The notes below the pieces were generated by a model. The model was not told where the DNA came from. It saw only the letters and a list, made by a program, of their open reading frames with translations, and ran no database searches. From Aliivibrio fischeri ATCC 7744 = JCM 18803 = DSM 507 (GTDB taxonomy: Bacteria > Pseudomonadota > Gammaproteobacteria > Enterobacterales > Vibrionaceae): DNA of 64,000 bases. The DNA lies in assembly GCF_023983475.1 (NCBI RefSeq), contig NZ_CP092712.1, forward strand, positions 1,798,001 to 1,862,000, written 5' to 3'. The position numbers and the translations under genes were made by a program. Positions 18,241 to 27,696 of this stretch are shown here, one piece after another. The stretch's first letter is position 1; every line of letters begins with the position of its first letter.

Positions 18241-18384
18241 TACTTCCTCTAACGAACAACCCATTCATATATACACGATATCTACTTAAATGGATATTAA
18301 TACCAATCGTCGTAACTAACTGGTCATCTAGTTTGTTTAAATGCTCGATAACTGCGTTGGAGTTTTTGACTGTGAATAATCTAA
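18241..18384. other. Short intergenic stretch, possible dispersed repeat
   Basis: Contains a non-coding segment at about 18295-18365 that has the look of a vibrio intergenic repeat. No second copy occurs in this window, so this stays tentative. No terminator is seen for the permease gene that ends at 18385. Confidence 0.25.
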
Positions 18385-19062
18385 TTAACTTAATGGCCTC
18401 ATAAATCTGAGCATTCGAGTTTCCAATTGCTTAAATACAAAAATAATAATAAACGTTAAACACATATAGAACATGCCGGCAGCTATATAGGATTCAAACG
18501 GTGCGTAATATCTCGAATTCACTAATCGAGCAGCGCCTGTTAAATCAAGTAAAGTAACAATCCCCGCAATGGCTGAACCATGAAGCATGAAAATCACTTC
18601 GTTACTATAAGCTGGCAATGCTCTACGTAACGCACTAGGTAAAATAATACGTTTATACGTTTGGAATTGATTCATACCATATGCTTTGGCCGCTTCAATC
18701 TCTCCTTGTGGTAAACCATTAATAGAACCACGCACAATTTCAGCTGTATAAGCTCCTGTATTTAAAGCAAAAGCAACGAGAGCACAAAATGAAGCATGTT
18801 CCCATAAGGTATCTTTAACAGGGAAAAATTGATCCATACCATAATAAATAAGATACAGTTGAATCAGTAAAGGCGTACCACGAAAAAAGTAAATGTATGC
18901 CCAAGCTGGTAACCATAAAACTGGGTTATTACTGTTTCTTGCTATCGCTGTTGGTACTGCAATACACAAACCAATAACCAAAGATACCGCAACTAACCAC
19001 ACCGTTGTCCATAAGCCTTCAAGATAAACAGGAAGGCTCTCAATGATAATTGAAAAATCCAT
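18385..19062 (-). CDS. Basic amino-acid ABC transporter permease, HisM/ArtM type
   Basis: 225 residues, about five membrane helices. The permease EAA loop reads EIEAAKAYGMNQFQTYKRIILPSALRRALP and contacts the ATPase. Typical of polar amino-acid importers (His/Arg/Lys/ornithine). Last gene of a four-gene minus-strand operon, 2 bases after the other permease. ARG boxes upstream of the operon point to arginine or ornithine as substrate. Confidence 0.88.
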   Translation of the reverse strand: MDFSIIIESLPVYLEGLWTTVWLVAVSLVIGLCIAVPTAIARNSNNPVLWLPAWAYIYFFRGTPLLIQLYLIYYGMDQFFPVKDTLWEHASFCALVAFALNTGAYTAEIVRGSINGLPQGEIEAAKAYGMNQFQTYKRIILPSALRRALPAYSNEVIFMLHGSAIAGIVTLLDLTGAARLVNSRYYAPFESYIAAGMFYMCLTFIIIFVFKQLETRMLRFMRPLS

Positions 19063-19064
19063 AT

Positions 19065-19805
19065 CTACCTCATGTGAATACTAAATTTACGTTCAATAAG
19101 TTTTAACGCACCAGTTGAAACTGCTGTGAAAAATAAGAAAATACAAGCCACTGTCATATAAAAAGTAAATGGCATCTTAGTTGTCCCAGCAGCCATTGAG
19201 CTAACACGAACCATATCTTCTAAACCAATAATCGAAACCAAAGCAGTGGTTTTAAGTAGAACTAACCAATTGTTACCAAAACCAGGCAACGCATGACGGA
19301 TCATTTGCGGAAACAAAATACGACGAAATGCCATTATGCCACTCATACCATAGGCTTTTGCTGCTTCCATTTCACCACGATCTACCGCCATGATTGCACC
19401 ACGAAATGTCTCAGCCATATACGCGCCAAAAATAAAACCAATGGTTAGGACTCCTGCGATAAAAGGACTAATTTCTATATAATCAGGAAGATAAGAAACC
19501 CATTCATGATCTGGGTTTGAGTTTGTCATCCACTCATTTATCCATTCATTACTCGCATACAACCCATTGTTTAATAGCATTTGTCCGCCAAAAAACAGTA
19601 GCATCATTAATACTAAATCAGGGATCCCTCGAACAATAGTTGTATAAAGTGTGGCAATAGATCGAGCCCAACAATATGGAGCCATTTTCGCCAAAGCACC
19701 AAGTAAACCAAGAAATACGGCTAAGAAAAGAGATAGGAGCGCAACCTGCAGCGTGACCAATGCTCCATCTAAAATGGAGGATTCATATCCTTGTAAATCT
19801 AACAT
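19065..19805 (-). CDS. Basic amino-acid ABC transporter permease, HisQ/ArtQ type
   Basis: 246 residues from ATG at 19805, which has GGAAG five bases upstream. A longer frame to 19841 overlaps an intercistronic hairpin and is less likely. EAA loop: EMEAAKAYGMSGIMAFRRILFPQMIRHALPG. A periplasmic insertion at about residues 75-115 (NEWINEWMTNSNPDHEWVS) makes it slightly longer than E. coli ArtQ. It pairs with the second permease to form the membrane channel. Confidence 0.87.
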   Translation of the reverse strand: MLDLQGYESSILDGALVTLQVALLSLFLAVFLGLLGALAKMAPYCWARSIATLYTTIVRGIPDLVLMMLLFFGGQMLLNNGLYASNEWINEWMTNSNPDHEWVSYLPDYIEISPFIAGVLTIGFIFGAYMAETFRGAIMAVDRGEMEAAKAYGMSGIMAFRRILFPQMIRHALPGFGNNWLVLLKTTALVSIIGLEDMVRVSSMAAGTTKMPFTFYMTVACIFLFFTAVSTGALKLIERKFSIHMR

Positions 19806-19832
19806 ACTACTTCCAAGCTTTCGCTTTAATAA

Positions 19833-19911
19833 CAACGCCAATACATATCAAAAATGGTTCATTGGCGTTGCTATAACTATTAGAATGAAAGAGGGATATT
19901 CCACCCTCTTT
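19833..19911 (-). promoter_or_regulatory. Two intercistronic hairpins between binding-protein and permease genes
   Basis: AAAGAGGG/CCCTCTTT (19888-19911) and CAACGCCAAT/ATTGGCGTTG (19833-19842 with 19861-19870). Such structures after a binding-protein gene usually stabilise its mRNA or partly stop transcription, so more binding protein than permease is made. Role inferred. Confidence 0.6.
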
Positions 19912-19931
19912 CCTTAAGGCTGATTCAACAA

Positions 19932-20708
19932 TTACTCGCCATATACATCATAGTTAAAGTATTTCGCAGCAATTTCTTGGTAAATGCCTTTTTCACGTAA
20001 AGAATCAATTGCAGCATTTAATTGCTCAGTTAGATCCTTATCTTGTTTACGTGTTGCGATACCAAAACCTTCACCAAACCATTTTGGATCAGTTAGTGAC
20101 GGACCAACAAATTCATACTCTGTACCGCCAGGTTTATTAAGAAGACCTTCTTCTAGTGCTGATGCATCACCTAAAACCGTATCAATACGACCCGCCTTCA
20201 GATCTAAATAGGCTTCATCAAATGAACCGTAGCGCTTAAGATCAACACCTTTACCAAAGTTATCCGTTAGGTATTTATCATGTGTTGTTGCACGTTGAAC
20301 ACCAACAGTAACCCCTTTAAGGCCTTCTTTAGTCATTACTAATTTCGTGCCTTTTTTAGCGACAAATTTATTTGGAATAAGTGCATATTTTTCAGTGAAA
20401 TCAATCTTCTTTTTACGCTCTTCTGTAATAGACATTGCGGCAATAATTGCATCATATTTACGAGCAAGTAATGAAGGGATAATACCATCCCAATCTTGAG
20501 CTACAATTTTACAACGTGCTTCCATTTCCTTACATAACGCATTAGCAATATCCACATCAAAACCTTTAAGCTCACCTGAAGGTTCTGTCCAACTAAATGG
20601 AGGATAAGCGCCTTCAATACCAAAACGGATTTGTTTCCATTCTTTTGCTTGAGCTGCGCCTGTTAGTGCTGTTGATGCAACAACTGCTGCTAATAACCAT
20701 TTTTTCAT
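19932..20708 (-). CDS. Basic amino-acid ABC transporter periplasmic binding protein (ArtI/HisJ/ArgT type)
   Basis: 258 residues from ATG at 20708, with AGGAGTAAGGAA just before it. A longer in-frame start at 20864 would overlap the ATPase gene and hide the signal peptide. The signal peptide MKKWLLAAVVASTALTGAAQA is followed by the mature SBP_bac_3 fold: GIEGAYPPFSW, GFDVDIANALC, and AAMSITEERKKKIDFTEKY, which holds the ligand carboxylate-binding arginine region. It captures a cationic amino acid in the periplasm. Confidence 0.9.
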   Translation of the reverse strand: MKKWLLAAVVASTALTGAAQAKEWKQIRFGIEGAYPPFSWTEPSGELKGFDVDIANALCKEMEARCKIVAQDWDGIIPSLLARKYDAIIAAMSITEERKKKIDFTEKYALIPNKFVAKKGTKLVMTKEGLKGVTVGVQRATTHDKYLTDNFGKGVDLKRYGSFDEAYLDLKAGRIDTVLGDASALEEGLLNKPGGTEYEFVGPSLTDPKWFGEGFGIATRKQDKDLTEQLNAAIDSLREKGIYQEIAAKYFNYDVYGE

Positions 20709-20781
20709 TTCCTTACTCCTGTAACTTTTATTCCGTTTAATTGATTTAATTTTTATTGGTAGTGTTTGCTTTACAATATGT

Positions 20782-21552
20782 TTAATAAATAGATGAAATA
20801 AATTGCTGTAAACGTTCTGATTCTGGGTTAGTAAACAACTTCGCAGGATCTCCCTGCTCTTCAACTAGTCCTTGATGCAAAAACATTACATGATTTGAAA
20901 CATCGCGAGCAAAAGCCATCTCATGAGTAACAACCAACATAGTTCGTCCTTCTTCAGCGAGATCACGCATTACACCTAAGACTTCGCCAACTAATTCAGG
21001 GTCTAGAGCAGAGGTTGGCTCATCAAACAACATAACTTCAGGGTCAACCGCCAATGCTCGTGCTATTGCAGCTCGTTGTTGTTGACCGCCAGATAAATGT
21101 CCAGGGTAATAATCTCTGCGCTCATATAATCCAACTTGTTTCAAAAGTTGTTCCGCTTTTTCAATTGCTTGTGCTTTTGGCATACCTAATACATGTACTG
21201 GTGCTTCAATCACATTCTGCAGTACCGTCATATGGGACCAAAGATTAAACCCTTGAAAAACCATAGCCAGACGTGAGCGAATTCGCTGAACTTGCTTTTC
21301 ATCAACAGGAACGGATTCACCTAAACGATTATTTTTCATTTCTATCAGCTCACCATTTACCCATATTTCGCCTTTACTTGGCGTTTCAAGTAAGTTGATA
21401 CAGCGTAGAAAAGTACTCTTACCTGAGCCAGATGAACCAATAATAGAAATCACATCACCTTTATTTGCTTCTAATGAAATACCTTTTAGTACTTCATTTT
21501 GGCCAAAATGCTTGTGTAAATCTTTTATTTCTAGCGCGACTGCATCCTTCAT
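20782..21552 (-). CDS. Basic amino-acid ABC transporter ATPase (HisP/ArtP type)
   Basis: 256 residues. Walker A GSSGSGKST, Q-loop VFQGFNLWSHMT, signature LSGGQQQR, Walker [13 protein letters not shown] and H-loop VVTHE are all intact. First gene of the operon, ATG at 21552 after AGGAGTATATGGCGC. The linker between Walker A and the Q-loop is long, as in HisP. Energises uptake through the two permeases encoded downstream. Confidence 0.92.
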   Translation of the reverse strand: MKDAVALEIKDLHKHFGQNEVLKGISLEANKGDVISIIGSSGSGKSTFLRCINLLETPSKGEIWVNGELIEMKNNRLGESVPVDEKQVQRIRSRLAMVFQGFNLWSHMTVLQNVIEAPVHVLGMPKAQAIEKAEQLLKQVGLYERRDYYPGHLSGGQQQRAAIARALAVDPEVMLFDEPTSALDPELVGEVLGVMRDLAEEGRTMLVVTHEMAFARDVSNHVMFLHQGLVEEQGDPAKLFTNPESERLQQFISSIY

Positions 21553-22045
21553 GCGCCATATACTCCTAATTCAGCTACACATTAATCGTTTGCTTTTTAC
21601 TTTATTCTTAGAATTTAACACTCAAAATTATCACAAGCAACAATTTATTAACCAAAGCATGTTATAGGGACGTAAATTAAACAAGGGTTGAATTCTTATT
21701 CATGCTAAGTGGTGAATTTCAATGTTTTATTCCCTATTTGAAAATTTACATTCAACAAATAATTAACATTATATAAACAAGTGAATATGATTCATTATTG
21801 TTTTAAAATACAGCTTATAGCACAAATACCACGTATTACATGTAAACGAATTACTGCTATTATTTATGCTTTATTAAGAATTGTTAACAAGTTCAATATT
21901 GTTGATACCATTGAAAAAATGCATCAAAAACACTGTAGTAAGTTGATATTAAAGAGATTTATGACTGATATTTTTATCATTAACATAATAACACCAAAGT
22001 GTTAACGGTCTCATTTTGTAGTTTTCTTTCATATACAATTATATA
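21553..22045. other. Intergenic control region of the amino-acid ABC operon
   Basis: Very AT-rich, with no credible gene. It carries the ARG boxes listed separately and should hold the operon promoter. The open frame on the plus strand at 21781-22005 has no ribosome site or coding character. Confidence 0.5.
21689..21702. promoter_or_regulatory. ARG box (ArgR operator) upstream of the ABC operon
   Basis: TGAATTCTTATTCA matches the ARG-box core TGAAT-N4-ATTCA exactly. A weaker half-matching core, TGAATTTCAATGTT, is at 21713-21726. A third, with a 3-base centre (TGAATATGATTCA), is at 21782-21794. ArgR with arginine would repress the transporter. Confidence 0.65.
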
Positions 22046-22088
22046 GTGATCGAGATCAATCATTGGCTTAATTTTCGTGTGCTACACT
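22046..22088 (+). promoter_or_regulatory. FNR-like site and -10 element upstream of the DUF3360-type gene
   Basis: TGAT-CGAG-ATCA (22047-22058) matches the FNR core TTGAT-N4-ATCAA except for the first T. A -10-like TACACT is at 22083-22088. A start near 22094 would place the site centre at about -41.5, the classical activating position. Confidence 0.55.
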
Positions 22089-22166
22089 CGGCGAAAATAA
22101 AAAGAACAAGCTTCAATACCTACTGTATTGATTCATTATTTACTTTAAATTCCATATGAGGATTCT

Positions 22167-23675
22167 ATGTCTACAGACAAAGAACTGAACGAAAAAAGCT
22201 ATAGCGAATTACACCGCCCAGCTTCTGAGTTCAATAGCCGTTCAGATTACTTAGATCATGAACTTCAAATCATGAAACCACGCCGTTTTGGTTTAAACTT
22301 ACCAGGCCGTGATTTCCGTTTTGAACTAGAAGATCTTGTTCCTGCTCTAGCGGGTACGATTGGTATCATTGCAATGTACTCTGCTGTAATGATGTCTTGG
22401 GCTGACGGTCTAACACAAGCATGGCCTCACATTACTTTAGGCAAAGATTTTGCTATCGAAGTTGCTCGTGTTGAAATGCTTATCCCTGCTTTCTTATTCT
22501 GTATCTTAGCTTCTGGTTTCTTTAACCCTCGCGCTAACCTTGCAGGTAACCATGGCCCTATGATCCCACTTATCGGTGCGATCGCGTTAGCTGGTGCACA
22601 CCCTCTTGCTCTTGCCATTTTATTAGGTGTATTCGGCTTACTACTAAGTTACTTTAAAGGTGGTTCAAAACTGGTTAACCTAACATCGGAAGGGGTTGCT
22701 GGTGGTTTACTTGTTTTCTTAGGCTTCAGCGGTGCAATGGGCCAAATTAGCAAAATCCAATCTTGGTCAACAGGCTTAGAAGGCAATTATGGCTATGTTG
22801 GTTTGATTGTATTAGCTGTGAACATTGTTCTGTACGCTTACCTTGCTCGTATCAACAAACGTTGGTTAGCAATCCCAGCTTGTGCGTTTGCAGGTCTAGC
22901 AGTAGCCCTTGCTCTAGGTGCAGGTTTTGACCTTAAGTTTGAAACTGAAATGGGTCTTCCTAATCTAAACCCTGTTTACTGGTGGGGCTCAACTGAAGAA
23001 GGTTGGATGCTTGGCCTACCAAACCTACAACACTTCTTAGCGTCTTTACCATTTGCTATTCTTGCTGTTGCTATGTGGTCTCCAGATTTCCTTGGTCACC
23101 GTATCTTCCAAGAACTAAACTACCCTCGTCGTACTGAAAAAGTATTAATGGATGTTGATGACACAATGACTATGTGTTCAATCCGTCAGATGGTAGGTAC
23201 TGCCGTTGGTGGTGGTAACATCACGTCTTCTTGGGGTACATATATGATCCCTGCTGCGATTGCTAAGCGTCCTATCCCTGGTGGTGCTATCCTTCTAGGT
23301 ACGATTGTTATGGTTATCGCTATCCTTGGTTTCCCAATGGATGTAGCAGTATGGCCACCAGTTATGTGTATGGCTCTGTTAGTAGGTGTATTCCTACCAA
23401 TGCTTGAAGCTGGTGTTCAAATGGTTAAAGAGAACAAAGACGCACAATCTGCAGGTATTTGTATCTTTGCAGCTGCTGTTGCAAACCCTGTTTTAGCATG
23501 GGCAATGACTATGCTTCTTGATAACAATGGTTTAATCGGTGATAAAGAGCGTCCTAAGAATCTTTCTTTTGTTGACCGTATCGTTATTCCTGGTGGCGTA
23601 TTAGTAATTTGTTTAATTGCTATGCTTGCTGTTGGTATGCTTGAAGGTCAATATGGCATCAAGGCACTACTATAG
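22167..23675 (+). CDS. Predicted multi-pass inner-membrane transporter (DUF3360-type)
   Basis: 502 residues. A hydrophilic N-terminus of about 45 residues is followed by roughly 11-12 membrane helices. Conserved-looking loops include FFNPRANLAGNHGPMIPLIG and GGGNITSSWGTYMIPAAIAKR, in the style of xanthine/uracil or sulfate permeases. I place it in the vibrio DUF3360 family from memory; its substrate is unknown to me. It is upstream of pflB but is not the formate channel FocA, which is much smaller. The FNR-like site suggests use during anaerobic growth. Own terminator follows. Confidence 0.75.
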   Translation: MSTDKELNEKSYSELHRPASEFNSRSDYLDHELQIMKPRRFGLNLPGRDFRFELEDLVPALAGTIGIIAMYSAVMMSWADGLTQAWPHITLGKDFAIEVARVEMLIPAFLFCILASGFFNPRANLAGNHGPMIPLIGAIALAGAHPLALAILLGVFGLLLSYFKGGSKLVNLTSEGVAGGLLVFLGFSGAMGQISKIQSWSTGLEGNYGYVGLIVLAVNIVLYAYLARINKRWLAIPACAFAGLAVALALGAGFDLKFETEMGLPNLNPVYWWGSTEEGWMLGLPNLQHFLASLPFAILAVAMWSPDFLGHRIFQELNYPRRTEKVLMDVDDTMTMCSIRQMVGTAVGGGNITSSWGTYMIPAAIAKRPIPGGAILLGTIVMVIAILGFPMDVAVWPPVMCMALLVGVFLPMLEAGVQMVKENKDAQSAGICIFAAAVANPVLAWAMTMLLDNNGLIGDKERPKNLSFVDRIVIPGGVLVICLIAMLAVGMLEGQYGIKALL

Positions 23676-23702
23676 TCGCCTCACCTAACGTATAATACTT
23701 AT

Positions 23703-23730
23703 GGGGTAACCAAAAAAGTTACCCCTTTTT
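23703..23730 (+). terminator. Terminator of the DUF3360-type gene
   Basis: GGGGTAAC-CAAAAAA-GTTACCCC, followed by TTTTT. Confidence 0.9.
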
Positions 23731-23873
23731 ATTAAAAAAATTGAAAATTTATTGATTTAGTTTAAGGTTTGCAAAAAAAGTTTAAGGTAATCTTGAAAAA
23801 TAGAGTGGTTAGTCGCAATATATATGCTTATAAGCTAGATTTTGTAATTATTTATATTGTTATTAAATTGAGT

Positions 23874-23930
23874 GTACTATTTTTCCTTCTAAGGAAGGTT
23901 ATGGGTAACTCAAACCCATTTTAATAGTAC
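23874..23930 (+). promoter_or_regulatory. Structured pflB 5' leader, predicted three-way junction
   Basis: An outer stem GTACTATT/AATAGTAC (23874-23881 with 23923-23930) encloses two hairpins: TTCCT/AGGAA (23883-23896) and ATGGGT/ACCCAT (23901-23919). It ends 31 bases before the pflB ATG. A further small stem, CTAC/GTAG (23940-23943 with 23951-23954), overlaps the ribosome site. No known riboswitch consensus is recognised, including the ZTP (pfl) motif. Confidence 0.5.
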
Positions 23931-23961
23931 GTATTTTTTCTACTAAAAAGGTAGGTATATC

Positions 23962-26238
23962 ATGGCAGAGCAATTTGCTAAAGCTTGGACAGGTTTTGCA
24001 GACGGTGAGTGGCAAAACGAAGTTAACGTTCGCGATTTCATCCAAAAGAACTATGCACCATATGAAGGTGATGAAGCATTCCTAGTTTCTGAAGGTACTG
24101 AAGCAACTAACAAGCTTTGGGCTAAAGTAATGGAAGGCATCAAACAGGAAAACGCAACTCACGCACCTGTTGATTTTGATACTGACGTTATCTCTACCAT
24201 CACTGCTCACGATGCTGGTTACATCGAAAAAGACCTTGAAACTATCGTAGGTCTACAAACTGATGCTCCTCTAAAACGTGCTATCATCCCTAACGGTGGT
24301 GTACGTATGGTTGAAGGTTCTTGTAAAGCATACGATCGTCAACTTGATCCTATGATTTCAAAAATCTACTCTGAATACCGTAAAACACACAATGCTGGTG
24401 TTTTCGATATCTACACTCCAGACATCCTAAAATGTCGTAAATCAGGTGTTCTAACTGGTCTTCCAGATGCTTATGGTCGTGGCCGTATCATCGGTGATTA
24501 CCGTCGCGTAGCACTTTACGGTATTGACTTCCTAATGAAAGACAAGCTTGCTCAATTCACGTCTCTACAAGAGCGTTTTGAGAAAGGCGAAGACCTAACA
24601 GCAACTATGCAACTTCGTGAAGAAATTGCTGAGCAACACCGTGCTCTAGGTCAAATCAAAGAAATGGCTGCGAAATACGGTTTCGATATTTCTAACCCTG
24701 CAACTACAGCTCAAGAAGCGGTTCAATGGACTTACTTCGGTTACCTAGCTGCTGTTAAATCACAAAATGGTGCTGCAATGTCTCTAGGTCGTACTTCGAC
24801 TTTCCTAGACATCTACATCCAACGTGATATCGATGCTGGTCTTCTAACTGAAGAACAAGCTCAAGAAATGATCGACCACTTCGTAATGAAGCTACGTATG
24901 GTTCGTTTCCTACGTACTCCTGAATACGATGAGCTATTCTCTGGTGACCCAATCTGGGCTACAGAATCTATGGGTGGTATGGGTCTTGACGGTCGTACAC
25001 TAGTTACACGTACTAACTTCCGTTTCCTAAACAGCCTATACACTATGGGTCCTTCTCCAGAGCCAAACATCACTGTTCTTTGGTCTGAGCAACTACCTGA
25101 CGGCTTCAAACGTTTCTGTGCGAAAGTGTCTATCGATACTTCTTCTATCCAGTACGAAAATGATGACCTAATGCGTCCTGACCTACAATCTGATGACTAC
25201 GCAATCGCTTGTTGTGTATCTCCAATGGTTGTTGGTAAGCAAATGCAATTCTTTGGTGCTCGTGCTAACCTTGCTAAAACTATGCTTTACGCAATCAACG
25301 GTGGTGTTGATGAGAAGCTGAAAATGCAAGTTGGCCCTAAAGAAGCGCCAATGACAGACGAAGTTCTTGATTACGCTAAAGTAATGGATCGTCTAGATCA
25401 CTTCATGGATTGGTTAGCAACTCAATACGTTACAGCATTGAACTCTATCCACTACATGCACGACAAATACAGCTACGAAGCGTCTCTAATGGCTCTTCAT
25501 GATCGTGACGTTCGTCGTACAATGGCTTGTGGTATCGCTGGTCTTTCTGTTGCAGCTGACTCACTATCTGCAATCAAGTTCGCTACAGTTAAACCTGTAC
25601 GTGACGAAGACGGCATTGCTATCGATTTCGAAATCGAAGGTGATTACCCTAAATTTGGTAACAACGACCCACGCGTTGATGATATCGCATGTGAACTAGT
25701 TTCTACGTTTATGGGCAAAATCCGTAAACTGAAAATGTACCGTAACGCTATCCCAACTCAATCTATCCTTACTATTACATCTAACGTTGTATACGGTAAG
25801 AAAACTGGTAATACACCAGACGGTCGTCAAGCAGGTGCTCCTTTTGCTCCTGGTGCTAACCCAATGCACGGCCGTGATGAGAAAGGTGCTGTAGCATCTC
25901 TAACTTCAGTAGGTAAACTACCGTTTGCTGATGCACAAGATGGTATCTCTTACACATTCTCTATCGTACCTAACGCTCTAGGTAAAGACGATGACAACCG
26001 TCGTTCTAACCTTGCTGGCCTAATGGATGGTTACTTCCACCACGAAGCAAACATCGAAGGCGGTCAACACTTGAACGTTAACGTTCTTAACCGTGAAACT
26101 CTAGAAGACGCAGTTAAGCACCCAGAGAACTACCCACAACTAACTATCCGTGTATCGGGTTACGCTGTGCGTTTTAACTCTCTAACTACTGAACAACAAA
26201 AAGACGTAATCGCACGTACTTTCACTGAATCACTATAA
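23962..26238 (+). CDS. pflB: Formate acetyltransferase (pyruvate formate-lyase)
   Basis: 758 residues, close to the E. coli length of 760. The active-site cysteine pair is at 417-418 ([10 protein letters not shown]). The glycyl-radical site is Gly733 in the C-terminal RVSGYAVRF. The enzyme splits pyruvate with CoA into acetyl-CoA and formate during anaerobic growth, and a radical is installed by PflA. Codon use is strongly biased, as in highly expressed genes. Ribosome site AAGGTAGG. The activase gene lies downstream but is now separated by an ISL3 element. Confidence 0.97.
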   Translation: MAEQFAKAWTGFADGEWQNEVNVRDFIQKNYAPYEGDEAFLVSEGTEATNKLWAKVMEGIKQENATHAPVDFDTDVISTITAHDAGYIEKDLETIVGLQTDAPLKRAIIPNGGVRMVEGSCKAYDRQLDPMISKIYSEYRKTHNAGVFDIYTPDILKCRKSGVLTGLPDAYGRGRIIGDYRRVALYGIDFLMKDKLAQFTSLQERFEKGEDLTATMQLREEIAEQHRALGQIKEMAAKYGFDISNPATTAQEAVQWTYFGYLAAVKSQNGAAMSLGRTSTFLDIYIQRDIDAGLLTEEQAQEMIDHFVMKLRMVRFLRTPEYDELFSGDPIWATESMGGMGLDGRTLVTRTNFRFLNSLYTMGPSPEPNITVLWSEQLPDGFKRFCAKVSIDTSSIQYENDDLMRPDLQSDDYAIACCVSPMVVGKQMQFFGARANLAKTMLYAINGGVDEKLKMQVGPKEAPMTDEVLDYAKVMDRLDHFMDWLATQYVTALNSIHYMHDKYSYEASLMALHDRDVRRTMACGIAGLSVAADSLSAIKFATVKPVRDEDGIAIDFEIEGDYPKFGNNDPRVDDIACELVSTFMGKIRKLKMYRNAIPTQSILTITSNVVYGKKTGNTPDGRQAGAPFAPGANPMHGRDEKGAVASLTSVGKLPFADAQDGISYTFSIVPNALGKDDDNRRSNLAGLMDGYFHHEANIEGGQHLNVNVLNRETLEDAVKHPENYPQLTIRVSGYAVRFNSLTTEQQKDVIARTFTESL

Positions 26239-26261
26239 TTCAGCGTTAATTAAGTAGAATT

Positions 26262-26290
26262 AAGCCCTGCCATTTTGGTGGGGCTTTTTT
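26262..26290 (+). terminator. pflB terminator
   Basis: AAGCCCTGCC...GGTGGGGCTT stem followed by TTTTTT. The T-run is part of the target site used by the ISL3 element. Confidence 0.85.
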
Positions 26291-26292
26291 AT

Positions 26293-27583
26293 GGTTCATC
26301 GCGGCTTTCCGGGGAAAGCCGCTTTTATCTTCATAAAGAAATAGTCCGTATCTCTGTAGCCATACCCCATTCTTTTGATTAACTTAATTTTGTTATTTAT
26401 TCCTTCCAGTGTACATGTATTTAATCGATATAAAGACGAACTAACAATTCCGTGAAGGTATGGTTTTAACTTTCGTGCAAAACTGATTAGTGGTTTGATC
26501 CCACTCTCATTTACCTGTTGCCACCATACATCCCATAGTTCTATTGCCTGCGTTTCTGAGTCACAATACCAGAGCTCTTTTAATTGCTCTCCTAGCAAAT
26601 GAGTCACCATTAAATCGTGGTTTACCGAAAGTATTTCATCTAAATAACTCTGTTGATTTACGTCTAGATTGTCTCTATTTTTCAAAAGGATCCAGCGTGA
26701 ACGCTTAATCCAACGACGAGCTTTTTTGTCTTCTTTGAGTTGATTCGCTTGATCTACCCTAACCCTATCCATTACCTCTCGTCCATATTTGGCTACCACA
26801 TGAAAAAGATCGTATACAATACGTGCATTAGGGCAATGAGCTTTCACTTCGAGATCGAAAGCTGTATTCATATCCATAGCCACTGCTTCGATATTTTCGG
26901 CATGCTTACCAAGCTCTTCAAAGAAAGGCCTGATATCAGTTCGGCTTCTACCTAAACCAATCCAAAGCACTTGATGTGTCTGCGCATCGGCAATCACTGT
27001 TGCATATCGATGTCCTTTAAATATGGCAAACTCATCCATCACTAGTTGGCGTAATTTATCCCATGGTATGTCAGGGATAACTCGTTTAAGTCGTTGTTTA
27101 TCAATATTCTTTATCGTGTGCCAATGTACTCCAGTCAGTTCTGAAATATGTTTAATCGGCAGCAAAGGCAGCAGTTGTTCAATATATTCTATCAATCGAT
27201 TAGTCAGGCGTGAGTATGGTTTAAGCCAAGATATTGCTTCCGTTTTTGTACCGCATAGCAAACATGTAATGCGCCTAGTCTGAATCAAAAGTTCAACTGG
27301 AGTTCCTAATATCATAGCGTCTTTAATAGTTCGCCACTGAGTATCGTGAGTAAATTCAGAGAGTCGCCCGCAAGAGCAGAATGCTGGGGAGTCAGGTTTT
27401 AAGGTTATAGAGATTAATGAATCAGTTTTATGAGACTTTACGATCTGAAAACCTTTCCAGAAGGATGATAAAAAAGTATTATTTGGCATGAAAACGGCAG
27501 TTTGTGAAAAGTTGTGTTTGGCGATGTAACTTTACCACTAACTGCCGTTTTTGTTTTCAATTCCCGCTAATCTGCGATGAACC
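26293..27583 (-). mobile_element. ISL3-family insertion sequence (1291 bp)
   Basis: Ends GGTTCATCGC (26293) and GCGATGAACC (27583) begin imperfect inverted repeats. They are flanked by the 8-bp duplication TTTTTTAT (26285-26292 and 27584-27591), as expected for ISL3. One intact transposase gene. Inserted in the T-run of the pflB terminator, between pflB and pflA. Confidence 0.95.
26296..27489 (-). CDS. ISL3-family transposase
   Basis: 397 residues. An N-terminal zinc-ribbon region (CSCGRLSEF..., then CLLCG at about 76-80) is followed by a helix-turn-helix (SELTGVHWHTIKNID). The DDE transposase core begins VMDEFAIFKGHRYATVIAD and continues AVAMDMNTAF and VYDLFHVV. The acidic residue in the C-terminal TLEGINNKIKLIKRMGYGYRD completes it. 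Complete, with its TGA stop inside the terminal repeat. The first and second aspartate assignments are by eye. Confidence 0.93.
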   Translation of the reverse strand: MPNNTFLSSFWKGFQIVKSHKTDSLISITLKPDSPAFCSCGRLSEFTHDTQWRTIKDAMILGTPVELLIQTRRITCLLCGTKTEAISWLKPYSRLTNRLIEYIEQLLPLLPIKHISELTGVHWHTIKNIDKQRLKRVIPDIPWDKLRQLVMDEFAIFKGHRYATVIADAQTHQVLWIGLGRSRTDIRPFFEELGKHAENIEAVAMDMNTAFDLEVKAHCPNARIVYDLFHVVAKYGREVMDRVRVDQANQLKEDKKARRWIKRSRWILLKNRDNLDVNQQSYLDEILSVNHDLMVTHLLGEQLKELWYCDSETQAIELWDVWWQQVNESGIKPLISFARKLKPYLHGIVSSSLYRLNTCTLEGINNKIKLIKRMGYGYRDTDYFFMKIKAAFPGKPR

Positions 27584-27696
27584 TTTTTTATTACCTTAAA
27601 TTAAAGTTTCTCTCCCCTTTCTCTTCTTCATTACTACTTAATTGACCGCTTTTGTAATAAAATAACCGCATAATTATAGTTCGGAGAAATGTCGTC

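Noticed and set aside
20709-20864. 52-residue N-terminal extension of the ABC binding protein
   Set aside because: It overlaps the ATPase gene and hides a perfect signal peptide that starts at 20708 with a strong ribosome site.
21781-22005. 74-codon frame on the plus strand in the ABC operon control region
   Set aside because: No ribosome site, Ile/Lys-rich composition typical of AT-rich intergenic DNA, and it overlaps ARG-box sequence.
23731-23961. ZTP (pfl motif) riboswitch upstream of pflB
   Set aside because: The conserved GC-rich pseudoknot bases of that motif are not present. The visible stems are AT-rich and of a different layout.
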